From assembly GCF_003555545.1 (NCBI RefSeq), contig NZ_CP032157.1, forward strand, positions 1,988,546-2,052,545: 64,000 nucleotides of DNA, given 5' to 3'. The stretch is from Paraflavitalea soli (GTDB lineage: Bacteria; Bacteroidota; Bacteroidia; Chitinophagales; Chitinophagaceae). This document shows, one piece after another, positions 18,362 through 27,487 of this stretch. The number at the start of each line of letters is the position of its first letter. The stretch's first letter is position 1. The notes beneath the pieces are model-generated. The model had not been told where the DNA came from and did not search any database. It worked only from the letters and a program-made list of their open reading frames with translations. The translations under genes and the position numbers were made by a program.

Positions 18362-19633
18362 TTACTTCACAAAGTCCACATACATATACCTGAAATTGAT
18401 CACCAGCTCCCTGAACTGCGACATCACATCCTGTCCCAGGTTGCCATAATAAAACCGGTCCTTACTATTGGAGCTGGTCGTCTTCACCCCCAGGTCCGGT
18501 ATTGACACCGATTGACCGCCCACCGTAAAAATAGTAGTGGGCACCCGCCATGCTTTGCTGGTCGTATAACCGCCTGCGCCGCCCTGCTGCATGTCATAGA
18601 TCTTGCCCGTGGCTTCAATGGCCGCTTTGTATTGATTGAAGAAAGGTTCGTTGAGATCAGTTGTCTGCGCGCCCGTATCGAAAGTAAAAGCCAGCGAGTC
18701 TTTATTCACCCCTATATGGATCACCGGCGTAAGCTCATCAATACCAAAATTGCGGATGGATTTGTTCACCGCTTCCTGCGGCACCGTGATAAAACCTGTT
18801 TTGTCGATACGCACTTCCTGTAGCTGTTCGATTACAGGAAACCCAATGATACCCCTGATCTTGTAGGCGCCGCCCGCAAAAGACAACACACTGTCCGGAA
18901 AAACGATAAACACTACATTGTCTACTTCCACATCACCCAGCTTCAGCGTTTTCGCGATGCCCAGTTTGGCATTCACTTCAATACCTGTGATGGCGCGTAC
19001 TTTAAATACGACATCCTTTACATCCAGTCCTGCTTTGAGCGCATAGCTTTCAGTGATCACCGATAAGTTGGCCCCTGTATCAAATACAAAGTCGAAGGTG
19101 CTGTCGGCAAATCCTACCGGCACATTGATCAGTCCGGCAATATCCCGTTTATAGCCAATACGGCTGTCCTTATTGATGCGTGTACGTTGTGCCGGCACTT
19201 TCTCCAACCCCTTCCAGATCAGGTCCGAATTGATCACATCCGTACGTTCTTCCTCCGAAAGCGTATGGCCATATTTGGCCAGCAACAGCTGGCTGGTGGC
19301 ATGCGCTTCTTTGTATTCGTACAACTTGGCGTGGTTATCGATCTTCTTGCCCAGCAGGCGCCCCAGCTCTTTATCCGTGAATTGTTGGCTGTATTTCCTA
19401 AACACCAGCGCGATTTCCTTATTGGAAGCCGGCAGCTCATGAAAGAAATTGTGTACAAAGGCCTGGAAGTACAACCGGCGATGTTCAGGCAATGCTTCCT
19501 TGCCGGGAGATGCCAGCGCTTCCCGCAATTGAAAATAATGCCGCCTTTGAAGCAAACTGTCGAGTGGGGGATTCGTTTCAGCATGCAAAGCATATGTCGC
19601 AAACAGTACCGCTAGCACGATTAATATTCTCAT
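18362..19633 (-). CDS. Secreted retropepsin-like aspartyl protease with two DTGA sites
   Basis: 423 residues with a signal peptide (about 1-18). Residues 20-150 are helical (TPR-like), then two retropepsin-like lobes follow, each with the catalytic triplet: FDTGANLS (184-191) and FDTGAQTT (318-325). Two DTGA motifs in one chain suggest an intramolecular pseudo-dimer, as in pepsins, instead of a homodimer. Likely periplasmic or outer-membrane-associated. The minus-strand start at 19633 is an ATG with A/T-rich sequence upstream. No operon partner: it is convergent with the TonB receptor and divergent from the nitroreductase. Confidence 0.85.
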   Translation of the reverse strand: MRILIVLAVLFATYALHAETNPPLDSLLQRRHYFQLREALASPGKEALPEHRRLYFQAFVHNFFHELPASNKEIALVFRKYSQQFTDKELGRLLGKKIDNHAKLYEYKEAHATSQLLLAKYGHTLSEEERTDVINSDLIWKGLEKVPAQRTRINKDSRIGYKRDIAGLINVPVGFADSTFDFVFDTGANLSVITESYALKAGLDVKDVVFKVRAITGIEVNAKLGIAKTLKLGDVEVDNVVFIVFPDSVLSFAGGAYKIRGIIGFPVIEQLQEVRIDKTGFITVPQEAVNKSIRNFGIDELTPVIHIGVNKDSLAFTFDTGAQTTDLNEPFFNQYKAAIEATGKIYDMQQGGAGGYTTSKAWRVPTTIFTVGGQSVSIPDLGVKTTSSNSKDRFYYGNLGQDVMSQFRELVINFRYMYVDFVK

Positions 19634-19736
19634 ATATAATAAGTTAAAACAGGTTGCAAAGTAGTAACAATACCCTCACTAATATTAGTTAAGGATATGT
19701 GAATTGTTGAAACCGCGTCATGAAATGCGCTGCCTT

Positions 19737-19794
19737 TGTCGGGCTGAGCTTGTCAAAGCCTAAACAGATGTCAGCCTGAGCCTGTCGAAGGCGT
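19737..19794. repeat. Two direct copies of the dispersed GTCAGCCTGAG repeat
   Basis: TGTCGGGCTGAGCTTGTC (from 19737) and TGTCAGCCTGAGCCTGTC (from 19769) stand side by side between the divergent protease and nitroreductase genes; the second copy equals the one at 15533. Confidence 0.65.
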
Positions 19795-19835
19795 ACATTT
19801 TCCTCTATTCGTAATTATTCCTGTCTTGAGTATTT

Positions 19836-19843
19836 TACCTTTG
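19836..19843 (+). promoter_or_regulatory. Bacteroidota -7 box for the nitroreductase gene
   Basis: TACCTTTG matches TAnnTTTG and sits 18 bases before the ATG at 19862. It rules out the alternative TTG start at 19826, which would lie upstream of the promoter. Confidence 0.5.
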
Positions 19844-19861
19844 CACCTTCAAAGAAAAACA

Positions 19862-20458
19862 ATGATCGATCAACAGTCTGTAACTTCATCACCCTCCCTA
19901 ATAAACCAGGTCATCCGCACCAGGCGCAGCGTATTCACCCAACAATTTGAACCGGGAAAACCCATTCCCGATGACATCATCTGGCAGCTGCTGGAGAATG
20001 CCAACTGGGCGCCTACCCATAAACTCACCGAACCCTGGCGTTTTACCGTATTCAGCGGTGAAGGGCGCAATACATTAGCACAACAGCAAGCTGTTATATA
20101 TAAGGAATTTGCAGGCCCAAAGTTCAAACAGGGTAAGTACGAGCAGCTGCAAAAGATCCCCTTGCTGGCCTCCCATGTTATTGCCATCGGCATGAAACGC
20201 CACCAGGATATTCCCGAAATGGAGGAAATAGCAGCTGTGGCAGCCGCTGTACAGAATATGCACCTTACCGCCAATGCTTATGGCATCGGTGCTTATTGGA
20301 GTACCGGCGGTATCACTTTTATTGAAGAAGCCAAACCTTTGTTCAACCTCGGCCCCGATGACAAACTCATGGGATTCTTTTACCTCGGTTATATCCGTGT
20401 ACCCTCCACCGATGGCAGGAGAGGCAGCATCGAAGAAAAAGTGAATTGGATAAAATAG
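19862..20458 (+). CDS. Nitroreductase family protein
   Basis: 198 residues. FMN-dependent NAD(P)H oxidoreductase fold. Visible family features are the N-terminal RTRRSVFTQQF (FMN phosphate contact), NANWAPTHKLTEPWRFTVF (flavin site), and NAYGIGAYWSTGG (dimer/FMN). The size and the WAPTHKL sequence resemble the YdjA/TdsD-like small nitroreductases. Physiological substrate unknown. The start was set at the ATG (19862) and not the upstream TTG, because residues before it do not match the family and a -7 box lies between. A strong hairpin terminator follows. Confidence 0.9.
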   Translation: MIDQQSVTSSPSLINQVIRTRRSVFTQQFEPGKPIPDDIIWQLLENANWAPTHKLTEPWRFTVFSGEGRNTLAQQQAVIYKEFAGPKFKQGKYEQLQKIPLLASHVIAIGMKRHQDIPEMEEIAAVAAAVQNMHLTANAYGIGAYWSTGGITFIEEAKPLFNLGPDDKLMGFFYLGYIRVPSTDGRRGSIEEKVNWIK

Positions 20459-20461
20459 ATA

Positions 20462-20518
20462 AAGGAGGGTCACCCTGTAGCCCGGCCTTTCGGCACGGCA
20501 GGGTGGCTCACCTTTTTT
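20462..20518. terminator. Bidirectional terminator hairpin between convergent genes
   Basis: AAAGGAGGGTCACCCTG pairs imperfectly with CAGGGTGGCTCACCTTT and is followed by T on the plus strand. The arm GGTGGCTCACC resembles those of the hairpins at 27072 and 29592. Confidence 0.7.
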
Positions 20519-20536
20519 AAGTATGTCCGAAACTTC

Positions 20537-22570
20537 CTAAGGTTGTGACGTTATAATATACTGCGGTGCTTCGTTTACAAGGGGCACAACGACTACGCCC
20601 CCTTTCACCGGCAGCTCCGTTCTGGAGCCTTCTTCTTTACCCACCGTCAGCGTTACCAGCGTAGCCTTCGTGGCTTTACCCACATTCACCGGATAGTTTT
20701 TAGAAACAGAACCATCATACGTGCCGCGGCACACATAATATACTTGTAGTGCAGGATTTGTTTTATGGTCGTACCGCGTCACCGTTATACCCGTACTATC
20801 GCCATTCTTCACCATTGTCGACCAGCCTTTGTAATCGTGCAGCACATTCATCCGCGTGGCATACCACCACCAGATCGGCATCCTGTGCGATCCGCTATAA
20901 GCATAGGTAGTAGGATCAAATTGCTCCCGCACCATATACATGCTGCCAAACACGCCCGACCCATCAGAAGTATGGAAATAATTATAGACCACCTCCAGCC
21001 CGTTGGGCACCACCGCTGCACGCTCCAGCGTACGCACCATGAAGTTGGCCGCCACGATCGTATCCGGAATGCCGGGTACCGATTTCACGTTGTAATCACT
21101 GTTCCCCACTGCATAGCCGATCTCCGTCCAGCGCAATCCCTTACCCGGGAAATACCGGTCGCGGAAGTTCCGGTAGCTCGTGATCCGCTCCGTTACCTGG
21201 AATTGTTCCGGGCTCACCGCATCCGCATCCGTATGGTGACTCTGACCGCCATACCGGTTGCTGATGTATTGGTTAAAACAAAAACCATCTGCCGGAAACG
21301 GCTGACCGGGATACAGCCAGTAGTTAAGAAAATACAGTGCCTTCCACTGCACCGTATCCGCACTCAGCAAGGCCCCCAGGTATACCTTGGCATTCGGGTC
21401 TGTTGTTTTAATAGCATCCCAGGCCGCCTTTAGTTTTTGCAACAGCACAGTGGGAGAGTGGTACCCAGTGAGGCCAAACCAGGTCTTATCGTCCTCATTA
21501 CCGATCTCAAATACTTTGATCTTATCCTGCCCCGCCGCGAGGTTGGGGTGACTGGCCCCATATATTTTATAGCTATCCGGCAATACATCATTGCGGTTGC
21601 TCCCCCAAAGGTGCGCCATCACTTTCCACAGCCTGCCATGACTTTTCGTCCAGGGTTCATAAGCCGTACTGTCCGATCCCGGGGGAATATCTTTGAACAC
21701 ATTCGTTTGCGTCATCGCATTATAATCATCCGCCGTCTTCAGCCCAGGTACCGTCTTCACATTGGCGCCATTGATATACAGCATCACCGGTGTGCCCATG
21801 CTCTTGTGAAAGCTCAGCGTATTTTTATCAAAGTCGCCATATTTATCAATCTCAAAAGCCTGCTGATCGATGGGCGCCTTAAAGTCATGCACCCAGTTGA
21901 ATACATTCGAAGGAGAGCGGAATGAGCCATACAGCGGAAGCCCGCTTTGCAGTTTCATATACGTAACATCTTTTCCGCCGATGGAAGAACCTCCCTGGAA
22001 GCTGATACCCGGATCAGGAAATGACTTAGCCGCCACTACCGGTACAATGGGAGAACACTTAGCCACCCCATTGCCATAGATACGTATTTCACGTACATCA
22101 GAAGAAGGGTCAGCCGATTGGAAACGGATAAACCGGATCGGGCTGCTGATGCTGCTCAGGTCACCCTGCAGCAGATCCCACTTATTACTTCCACCCGTGA
22201 TCTTGTATTCACCTTTCTGCACCCGGTTGCTGTCATATACTGTGATCGTCCAGTTGCTGGCCCCATGTCCATGAAAATAATCAATGGCCAGTTTATCATA
22301 ACAGCTATCGCCAAGAGATATAAAGAAGACCATCGGTTTGGCAAAGTCATTGTTCATAAAGTACTCCTGGTCCGTCTTGTTCCCGTCCGCAATACTTTTA
22401 TCAAACAACAGTTCCGGATTTTTGCGGCCCGTCGTATTCCAGAGGTCACGTCCCGGAGATATATTGATCAAATGCGTGCCGGCAGGAGCGATACGGCTAT
22501 CAGCCGATTCAGCGGCACAACCCGTAATAGCCACCAGGAGGATAAGACAAAAGAATTTGTACTTCATCAA
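20537..22570 (-). CDS. Lipoprotein resembling clan GH-A glycoside hydrolases
   Basis: 677 residues. Lipoprotein signal with lipobox (ITGC about 15-18), so anchored to a membrane and possibly at the cell surface. The N-terminal third (about 30-170) is beta-rich, with a discoidin-like ending (FIRFQSADPSSDVREIRIYG), which suggests a carbohydrate-binding F5/8-like module. The central part is TIM-barrel-like with FEIGNEDD (Asn-Glu, as in the acid/base of GH-A enzymes) and RWTEIGYAVG (possible nucleophile Glu). The C-terminal about 100 residues look like a beta sandwich. No substrate can be named and no SusC/D pair is adjacent. Assignment to a numbered GH family is not possible by eye. Confidence 0.7.
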   Translation of the reverse strand: MMKYKFFCLILLVAITGCAAESADSRIAPAGTHLINISPGRDLWNTTGRKNPELLFDKSIADGNKTDQEYFMNNDFAKPMVFFISLGDSCYDKLAIDYFHGHGASNWTITVYDSNRVQKGEYKITGGSNKWDLLQGDLSSISSPIRFIRFQSADPSSDVREIRIYGNGVAKCSPIVPVVAAKSFPDPGISFQGGSSIGGKDVTYMKLQSGLPLYGSFRSPSNVFNWVHDFKAPIDQQAFEIDKYGDFDKNTLSFHKSMGTPVMLYINGANVKTVPGLKTADDYNAMTQTNVFKDIPPGSDSTAYEPWTKSHGRLWKVMAHLWGSNRNDVLPDSYKIYGASHPNLAAGQDKIKVFEIGNEDDKTWFGLTGYHSPTVLLQKLKAAWDAIKTTDPNAKVYLGALLSADTVQWKALYFLNYWLYPGQPFPADGFCFNQYISNRYGGQSHHTDADAVSPEQFQVTERITSYRNFRDRYFPGKGLRWTEIGYAVGNSDYNVKSVPGIPDTIVAANFMVRTLERAAVVPNGLEVVYNYFHTSDGSGVFGSMYMVREQFDPTTYAYSGSHRMPIWWWYATRMNVLHDYKGWSTMVKNGDSTGITVTRYDHKTNPALQVYYVCRGTYDGSVSKNYPVNVGKATKATLVTLTVGKEEGSRTELPVKGGVVVVPLVNEAPQYIITSQP

Positions 22571-22613
22571 TTGATATTAATTATATGTCCAATGTTTCGC
22601 GGGCAGTTCCGGG

Positions 22614-22644
22614 CAAATATAGGCTCCTTTCCGCTGGTTGTCAA
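22614..22644 (-). promoter_or_regulatory. Promoter of the GH-like lipoprotein gene
   Basis: On the minus strand TATATTTG (22621-22614) is a perfect -7 box, with a TTG (22644-22642) 20 bases further up as -33. It lies 44 bases before the start codon. Confidence 0.55.
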
Positions 22645-22662
22645 CTGTGCCATCCACAGACG

Positions 22663-22693
22663 CTAAAAGCTAAAACCTAACACCTAATAGCTT
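22663..22693. repeat. AGCTAAAACCTAACACCTAA-type intergenic repeat
   Basis: GCTAAAAGCTAAAACCTAAC followed by ACCTAATAGC. A related sequence stands at 39335-39364 (AGCTAATACCTAAAAGCTAA then CACCTAAT). Such low-complexity blocks are common in Bacteroidota intergenic DNA. Confidence 0.4.
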
Positions 22694-22750
22694 TTCATCT
22701 ACACATTCCTCCGCCTTGTCGCAAATCCACGCCCGATCGTCTGCATTCCC

Positions 22751-22779
22751 TTGTAACTGCCCCGAAAGGGGTATTTTTG
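22751..22779 (+). promoter_or_regulatory. Promoter of the first LytS-type kinase gene
   Basis: TTG at 22751-22753 and TATTTTTG at 22772-22779 are separated by 18 bases; the ATG at 22791 follows 11 bases later, implying a very short leader. Confidence 0.6.
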
Positions 22780-22790
22780 TTCCCTATACT

Positions 22791-23825
22791 ATGCAAATAT
22801 CCCGCAAACACCTGGTCAATATCCTGCTGCACGTATTGTTTACCACGTTGATCGTCATGGTGCCCATCTTCCTCATGCCATTGAAGGAATCAAAAGACCC
22901 TGCCAACAGGAATTTCTACAATATTCCCATGTTTATCATGACCGCCCTGGCTACCATTTCCTGTTATACCAGCGCCTATGTATTATACCCCCGTTTCCTG
23001 GTGAAGAGAAAGCTCTTCAGCTACCTGGCCCTTACCCTCCTCATCTGCCTGTTTATTGCCCTGGTGTCAGGTTATGCCACCAATTTTTTTGCCGAAATGC
23101 CCACCCCCATCATCTGGGCCCATATTGTTACTAAGTTCTTCGTGGTGCTGTTTGTAATGGGTACCGGTACTGCCTATCGCTTCATCATGGAAGTGATGAA
23201 ACAGGAGAATAAACAGAAAGAGAGCATGGTGATGGAGTTGTCCTTTCTCCGTTCACAGGTAAGTCCCCACTTTATGTTCAATACCCTCAACAGCATGGTC
23301 GCCCTCGCCCGTAAAAAAAGCGACAAGCTCGAGCCTGCACTCATCGAGCTCAGCAACCTCATGCATTATATGTTGTATGAATCCGACCAGGAAAAGGTTA
23401 ATCTATCCAAAGAAATAGACTATATACAAAGCTATATAGACCTGCAAACCCTGCGGTTTGGATACAATGTGAAGATCAGCTTTTCCGTCAACAGGCCTCT
23501 GCCTTCCGATCCCTGCATAGAACCCATGCTGCTTATACCCCTTATCGAAAATGCTTTCAAACACGGGATCGGCCTCATCAATGATCCGGAGATCGATATC
23601 CGCCTCAATGTGGAGCAGGAAGGCCTGTTCCTATCCGTACACAATAAATACAACGACAAGGTGCTGGAAACAAGGGATAAGACCTCCGGTATTGGATTGG
23701 TCAACCTCGAGCGGCGCTTAAAGCTCCTGTATCCCCACAAGCATTCCATGAGCGTGTCGAAGAATGGCGCTTATTTCAAAGCATCACTAAAACTCAATTT
23801 GCATGATCAGGTGTCTGGCTGTTGA
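22791..23825 (+). CDS. LytS/YehU-type sensor histidine kinase
   Basis: 344 residues from the ATG at 22791 (earlier in-frame codons lie upstream of the promoter). Four N-terminal membrane segments (about 8-30, 47-68, 80-102, 115-140), then the His_kinase domain with RSQVSPHFMFNTLNSM, where the His is the phosphorylation site, and a HATPase with LIENAFKHG and SGIGLVNLERRL. No extracytoplasmic sensor domain of any size, so the signal is probably sensed in the membrane. It overlaps the next gene by 23 bases and phosphorylates it (family knowledge). Confidence 0.93.
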   Translation: MQISRKHLVNILLHVLFTTLIVMVPIFLMPLKESKDPANRNFYNIPMFIMTALATISCYTSAYVLYPRFLVKRKLFSYLALTLLICLFIALVSGYATNFFAEMPTPIIWAHIVTKFFVVLFVMGTGTAYRFIMEVMKQENKQKESMVMELSFLRSQVSPHFMFNTLNSMVALARKKSDKLEPALIELSNLMHYMLYESDQEKVNLSKEIDYIQSYIDLQTLRFGYNVKISFSVNRPLPSDPCIEPMLLIPLIENAFKHGIGLINDPEIDIRLNVEQEGLFLSVHNKYNDKVLETRDKTSGIGLVNLERRLKLLYPHKHSMSVSKNGAYFKASLKLNLHDQVSGC

Positions 23826-24555
23826 TGATGAAATGCTGTCCCTGGAATTATTGGAAGACAATATCCGGCGTATTCCTTTCCTGCAGCTCGTGGGCCGTTG
23901 TACCAATGCCTATGAAGCCATGGATGTCATGCTCCGCGAATCTGTAGACCTCATCTTTCTCGACATACAGATGGGCGGCATCACCGGCACCCAATTCCTG
24001 CAAAGCCTGTCCGCTATGAGCAGCAGGCCCATGGTTATTTTTGTGACCGCCTATAAGAAATATGCTCTCGACGGCTTTGAACTCGATGTACTCGATTACC
24101 TGGTAAAACCCGTAGCCTTCGAACGCTTCCTGAAAGCCGTCAACAAGGCCGCCGAATACCATGCACTCAGGAATGCGCCCACGCTATCCGCTGTGCCGGC
24201 ATCTCCAACAGGCCCCACGCCTGAAGTGGCTGATTATTTCTTTGTGAACGTAGAATACAACCTCGTCAAGATTACCATCAGCCATATTTACTTCATTGAA
24301 GGGCTAAAAGATTATATCAAGATCTATGTACAGGGGTCAGACAAACCCATCATTACCCGCCTGCCCATGAAAGCCATCACAGAAAAATTACCCCTCAATA
24401 GATTTATCCGCATTCACAAATCATTCATCGTCTCCGTCGACAAGATAACTTCCATTCGTAAGAACCGCATTTACATTCAACACCATATTATACCCATCAG
24501 TGATTCCTACCGCGATGACCTCTTCCGTATCATCGATCCACAAAAATTGATGTAA
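23803..24555 (+). CDS. LytTR-family response regulator
   Basis: 250 residues. Receiver domain (1-120; acidic pair DDE at 8-10, phospho-Asp in LIFLDIQMGG at about residue 55, Lys in YLVKPVAF) and a C-terminal LytTR DNA-binding domain (about 145-250; YFIEGLKDYIKIY, FIRIHKSFIV). Start ATG lies inside the kinase gene, giving translational coupling. The TonB receptor 130 bases downstream on the same strand is a possible target. Confidence 0.93.
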   Translation: MIRCLAVDDEMLSLELLEDNIRRIPFLQLVGRCTNAYEAMDVMLRESVDLIFLDIQMGGITGTQFLQSLSAMSSRPMVIFVTAYKKYALDGFELDVLDYLVKPVAFERFLKAVNKAAEYHALRNAPTLSAVPASPTGPTPEVADYFFVNVEYNLVKITISHIYFIEGLKDYIKIYVQGSDKPIITRLPMKAITEKLPLNRFIRIHKSFIVSVDKITSIRKNRIYIQHHIIPISDSYRDDLFRIIDPQKLM

Positions 24556-24687
24556 GTATAGGGGTATTCTCTTTTCCTGTTGTCTACACATACAGTAAAC
24601 ACGTCGCATAGTTTTCTATACTGGTATACTTCGTTTTTGCACACAGCAAACAGTACGCAATTTTATACCAGTAACATCAACCTATAT

Positions 24688-27057
24688 ATGAAACATTCAC
24701 TTGTCGTCTTGCTGCTATTCATTAGCTGCCTGCGATCCTTTGCTCAAAACAACACACAAACACTAACCGGCACCGTCATTGATAAAGCCTCCGAACGCCC
24801 CCTGGCCAATGTATCTGTGAGCATCGTGGGCACCCGCCTTGGTGCTACCACCGATTCACTGGGCCGGTTTGTATTACCAGCCGTTCCATTGGGTCGTCAC
24901 CACGTATCATTTACCTGCATCGGCTACAAAACGGTAACCATTCCCGAAGTATTGGTCACCTCCGGTAAACAGGTAATTCTCGATGTGCCCCTCGATCAGC
25001 AGATCGCAGCATTGAATACCGTCACCGTCACCGCTGGCAGAACAAGAAAAGGCATGGTCTCCAATGAATTTGCCGGCAGCAGTTCCCGCTCTTTTAGTAT
25101 GGATGATGTAACACGCTATGCAGGCGGACGCAACGATCCGGCCAAACTGGCCAGCAACTTTGCCGGCGTAGCCAATACCAACGATTCGCGCAACGATATC
25201 GTGGTACGGGGCAATGCACCCACCGCCGTATTGTGGCGCATGGAAGGCATTCCCATTCCCAATCCCAATCACTTCTCCACCCTGGGAACCACCGGTGGTC
25301 CTGTAAGCGCTTTAAATACCAACGCCCTGAAAAACTCCGACTTTTATACAGGCGCCTTCCCGGCCGAATTTGGCAACGCCACCGGGGCCGTGTTTGATAT
25401 TGGATTGCGTACCGGTAACAAAGACAAGTTTGAAAAGACCATCCAGTTGAATATGTTCAGTGGACTGGAAGCCATGCTCGAAGGACCTTTAAGCAAAAGC
25501 AAGAACGGCTCTTCCTTCCTCGTTGGCTACCGCTATTCTTTTGCACAGATAGGACAATCCCTCGGGTTCGACATCGGCACAGCAGCCGTACCCAAATACC
25601 AGGACCTTATCTTCCACCTCAACTTTGCCAAATCCCAATGGGGCAAGTTCAGCATCTTCGGTATGGGCGGCACCAGCAGCATCGACATGATTGGCGCAGA
25701 TCTCGATTCTACCGACCTCTTTGCCAACCGTGATGAAGACAACTATTTCAAATCAAGAATTGGCGTCGTAGGTCTCAAACATACCCTCGACCTGGGCCGC
25801 AACAGTTACCTCCGTACCATGGTATCCTATTCCTATGTGTCCAATGAAGGGACCAGCTACCAGCATTTTGATTCACTGCCCGAACGCAAGTTCATGTCAG
25901 AGCAGTCTACCGTAAACACCGGCTGGCGTTTCTCTTCCTTCATCAATTCCAAGATCAGCAGCCGCTTCACCATGCGGGGTGGCATGCTGGCTGAACTGAT
26001 TGGCCTGGACACCTGGATGCGCACCCGCGAGGACAAACCCGATTGGGAAACCACCCGCGATTATAATGACAATGCCTGGTTAGTGCAGCCGTATGTGCAG
26101 GGCAAATACCGGTTCACCGATAAACTATCCCTCAATGCCGGTCTCCACGGTATATATTATGGCATGAACGACGATGCAGCCGTGGAGCCACGGGCATCCT
26201 TAAGTTATGCGATCGCCGGCAACCAGACCCTCACATTCAGTTATGGCTTGCACCACCAGCAACAGCCCTTGCCGGTATACCTCTATCAGGAGAAATTGCC
26301 CAATGGTACCTACGACCAGTCCAACCGCAACCTTGACTTCACCAGGGCCCACCATTATGTGATCGGATACGATTGGTTCTTTGCCCGCGACTGGCGATTG
26401 AAAGCAGAAGCCTACCATCAATCCATCTCCCATGCGCCGGTAGAAAGAACCCCCAGTGGTTTCTCCGTCCTCAACAGCGGAGCAGATTTCACCTTCCCCG
26501 ACAAAGCCGGATTGGTAAGCACCGGTACAGGTACCAACACCGGTATCGAGCTCACCGTAGAGAAGTTCTTCAGCAAAGGTTATTACCTCCTGACCACCGC
26601 TTCTATATTCGATGCAAAATACAAGGGCAGTGACCGCATAGAAAGGAATTCCACCTTCAACAACAAAGCCGTGGTCAATGTACTGGCAGGCCGCGAATGG
26701 AAAATGGGCCGCGATGGACGCAATGCCTTCACCATCGATATCAAGTTCACCCAGTCCGGCGGCCGTTATTATACGCCGGTGGATATAGCCGCGTCCAATG
26801 CCACCGGCTATGAGCAACTGGATGAAAGCCGGTACAACGACCTGCAGTTTTCCAACTACCTCCGGTTTGATACCCGCTTTGGTATCCGGCTCAACAGTGC
26901 CAAACGCAAACTGTCACACACCTTTTACCTCGATATCCAGAACGTAACCAATAGAGACAATGTATTCATTCAGCGGTACAACCGCGACAGGAAAGCAGTA
27001 GGCGTTGTTAATCAGGTAGGCTTTTTCCCGGATATATTGTACCGGTTACAGTTTTAG
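24688..27057 (+). CDS. TonB-dependent receptor with CarboxypepD_reg-like domain
   Basis: 789 residues from the ATG at 24688; the reading frame extends 36 codons further up, but only this start gives a signal peptide (MKHSLVVLLLFISCLRSFAQ). CarboxypepD_reg-like domain about 24-110 (LTGTVIDKASERPLANVSV), plug about 115-235 (IVVRGNAPTAVLWRMEGIPI), then the barrel, ending DILYRLQF with the expected C-terminal Phe. Substrate unknown. It follows the LytS/LytTR pair and is followed by a terminator hairpin. Confidence 0.93.
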   Translation: MKHSLVVLLLFISCLRSFAQNNTQTLTGTVIDKASERPLANVSVSIVGTRLGATTDSLGRFVLPAVPLGRHHVSFTCIGYKTVTIPEVLVTSGKQVILDVPLDQQIAALNTVTVTAGRTRKGMVSNEFAGSSSRSFSMDDVTRYAGGRNDPAKLASNFAGVANTNDSRNDIVVRGNAPTAVLWRMEGIPIPNPNHFSTLGTTGGPVSALNTNALKNSDFYTGAFPAEFGNATGAVFDIGLRTGNKDKFEKTIQLNMFSGLEAMLEGPLSKSKNGSSFLVGYRYSFAQIGQSLGFDIGTAAVPKYQDLIFHLNFAKSQWGKFSIFGMGGTSSIDMIGADLDSTDLFANRDEDNYFKSRIGVVGLKHTLDLGRNSYLRTMVSYSYVSNEGTSYQHFDSLPERKFMSEQSTVNTGWRFSSFINSKISSRFTMRGGMLAELIGLDTWMRTREDKPDWETTRDYNDNAWLVQPYVQGKYRFTDKLSLNAGLHGIYYGMNDDAAVEPRASLSYAIAGNQTLTFSYGLHHQQQPLPVYLYQEKLPNGTYDQSNRNLDFTRAHHYVIGYDWFFARDWRLKAEAYHQSISHAPVERTPSGFSVLNSGADFTFPDKAGLVSTGTGTNTGIELTVEKFFSKGYYLLTTASIFDAKYKGSDRIERNSTFNNKAVVNVLAGREWKMGRDGRNAFTIDIKFTQSGGRYYTPVDIAASNATGYEQLDESRYNDLQFSNYLRFDTRFGIRLNSAKRKLSHTFYLDIQNVTNRDNVFIQRYNRDRKAVGVVNQVGFFPDILYRLQF

Positions 27058-27071
27058 GTAGGTCCGTTGTA

Positions 27072-27127
27072 AAAAGGTGGGTCGCTTTTGCCAGGGCCCG
27101 TTGCATAGCCCAAGCGGCTCACCTTTT
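27072..27127 (+). terminator. Terminator hairpin after the TonB receptor
   Basis: AAAAGGTGGGTCGCTT pairs with AAGCGGCTCACCTTTT around a 24-base loop. The same arms recur in shortened form at 29592-29624. Confidence 0.75.
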
Positions 27128-27190
27128 AAACAAACATACTCGTTATGAGACAAACGTAGTGGCGTTGGATTAAGTAAGAAGAGAAGAACC

Positions 27191-27376
27191 ACAAAGCCCG
27201 GGTATGGCCAATAAGGTCTCCGTTGATTCATGGTTAGGGTTGACTTGCCTTCCTTGGTCCCCGGGCTTTTGTAAAATCATTCTGCTGCCTGCTAAACTTT
27301 GTATTCCAGCATTCATTTTCGGTTCACATGCATTTTTTGTTTTACCCGCCCCGTTTCCACGGGGCGTTTTGTTTTT
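27191..27376 (+). ncRNA. Possible small structured RNA ending in a strong terminator
   Basis: The 430-base gap holds no gene. After the receptor terminator there is a second long hairpin (ACAAAGCCCGGG 27191-27202 with CCCGGGCTTTTGT 27260-27272) and then a textbook terminator (CGCCCCG-TTTCCA-CGGGGCG-TTTTGTTTTTG, 27347-27376). Three stacked hairpins exceed what one receptor mRNA needs, so an independent small transcript is possible. No promoter box was found, so this is weak. Confidence 0.3.
27347..27376 (+). terminator. Strong Rho-independent terminator
   Basis: CGCCCCG and CGGGGCG form a 7-bp all-GC stem with a 6-base loop followed by TTTTGTTTTTG. Confidence 0.85.
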
Positions 27377-27459
27377 GTCCCCTTCTGGATTCTAAATTCT
27401 ACATTCTTGCTTCCGCATTTTCTTATCGCTTTCTAATGCCCTCCCTGTAAAATAGGACC

Positions 27460-27467
27460 TATTTTTG
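27460..27467 (+). promoter_or_regulatory. -7 box for the OmpR-type two-component operon
   Basis: TATTTTTG matches TAnnTTTG and lies 20 bases before the ATG at 27488. No good -33 box at the usual spacing. Confidence 0.45.
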
Positions 27468-27487
27468 CCCCTTCTAAACAGGTACCC

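Noticed and set aside
19826-19861. Upstream TTG start for the nitroreductase
   Set aside because: A -7 promoter box lies downstream of this TTG, so it would not be in the transcript.
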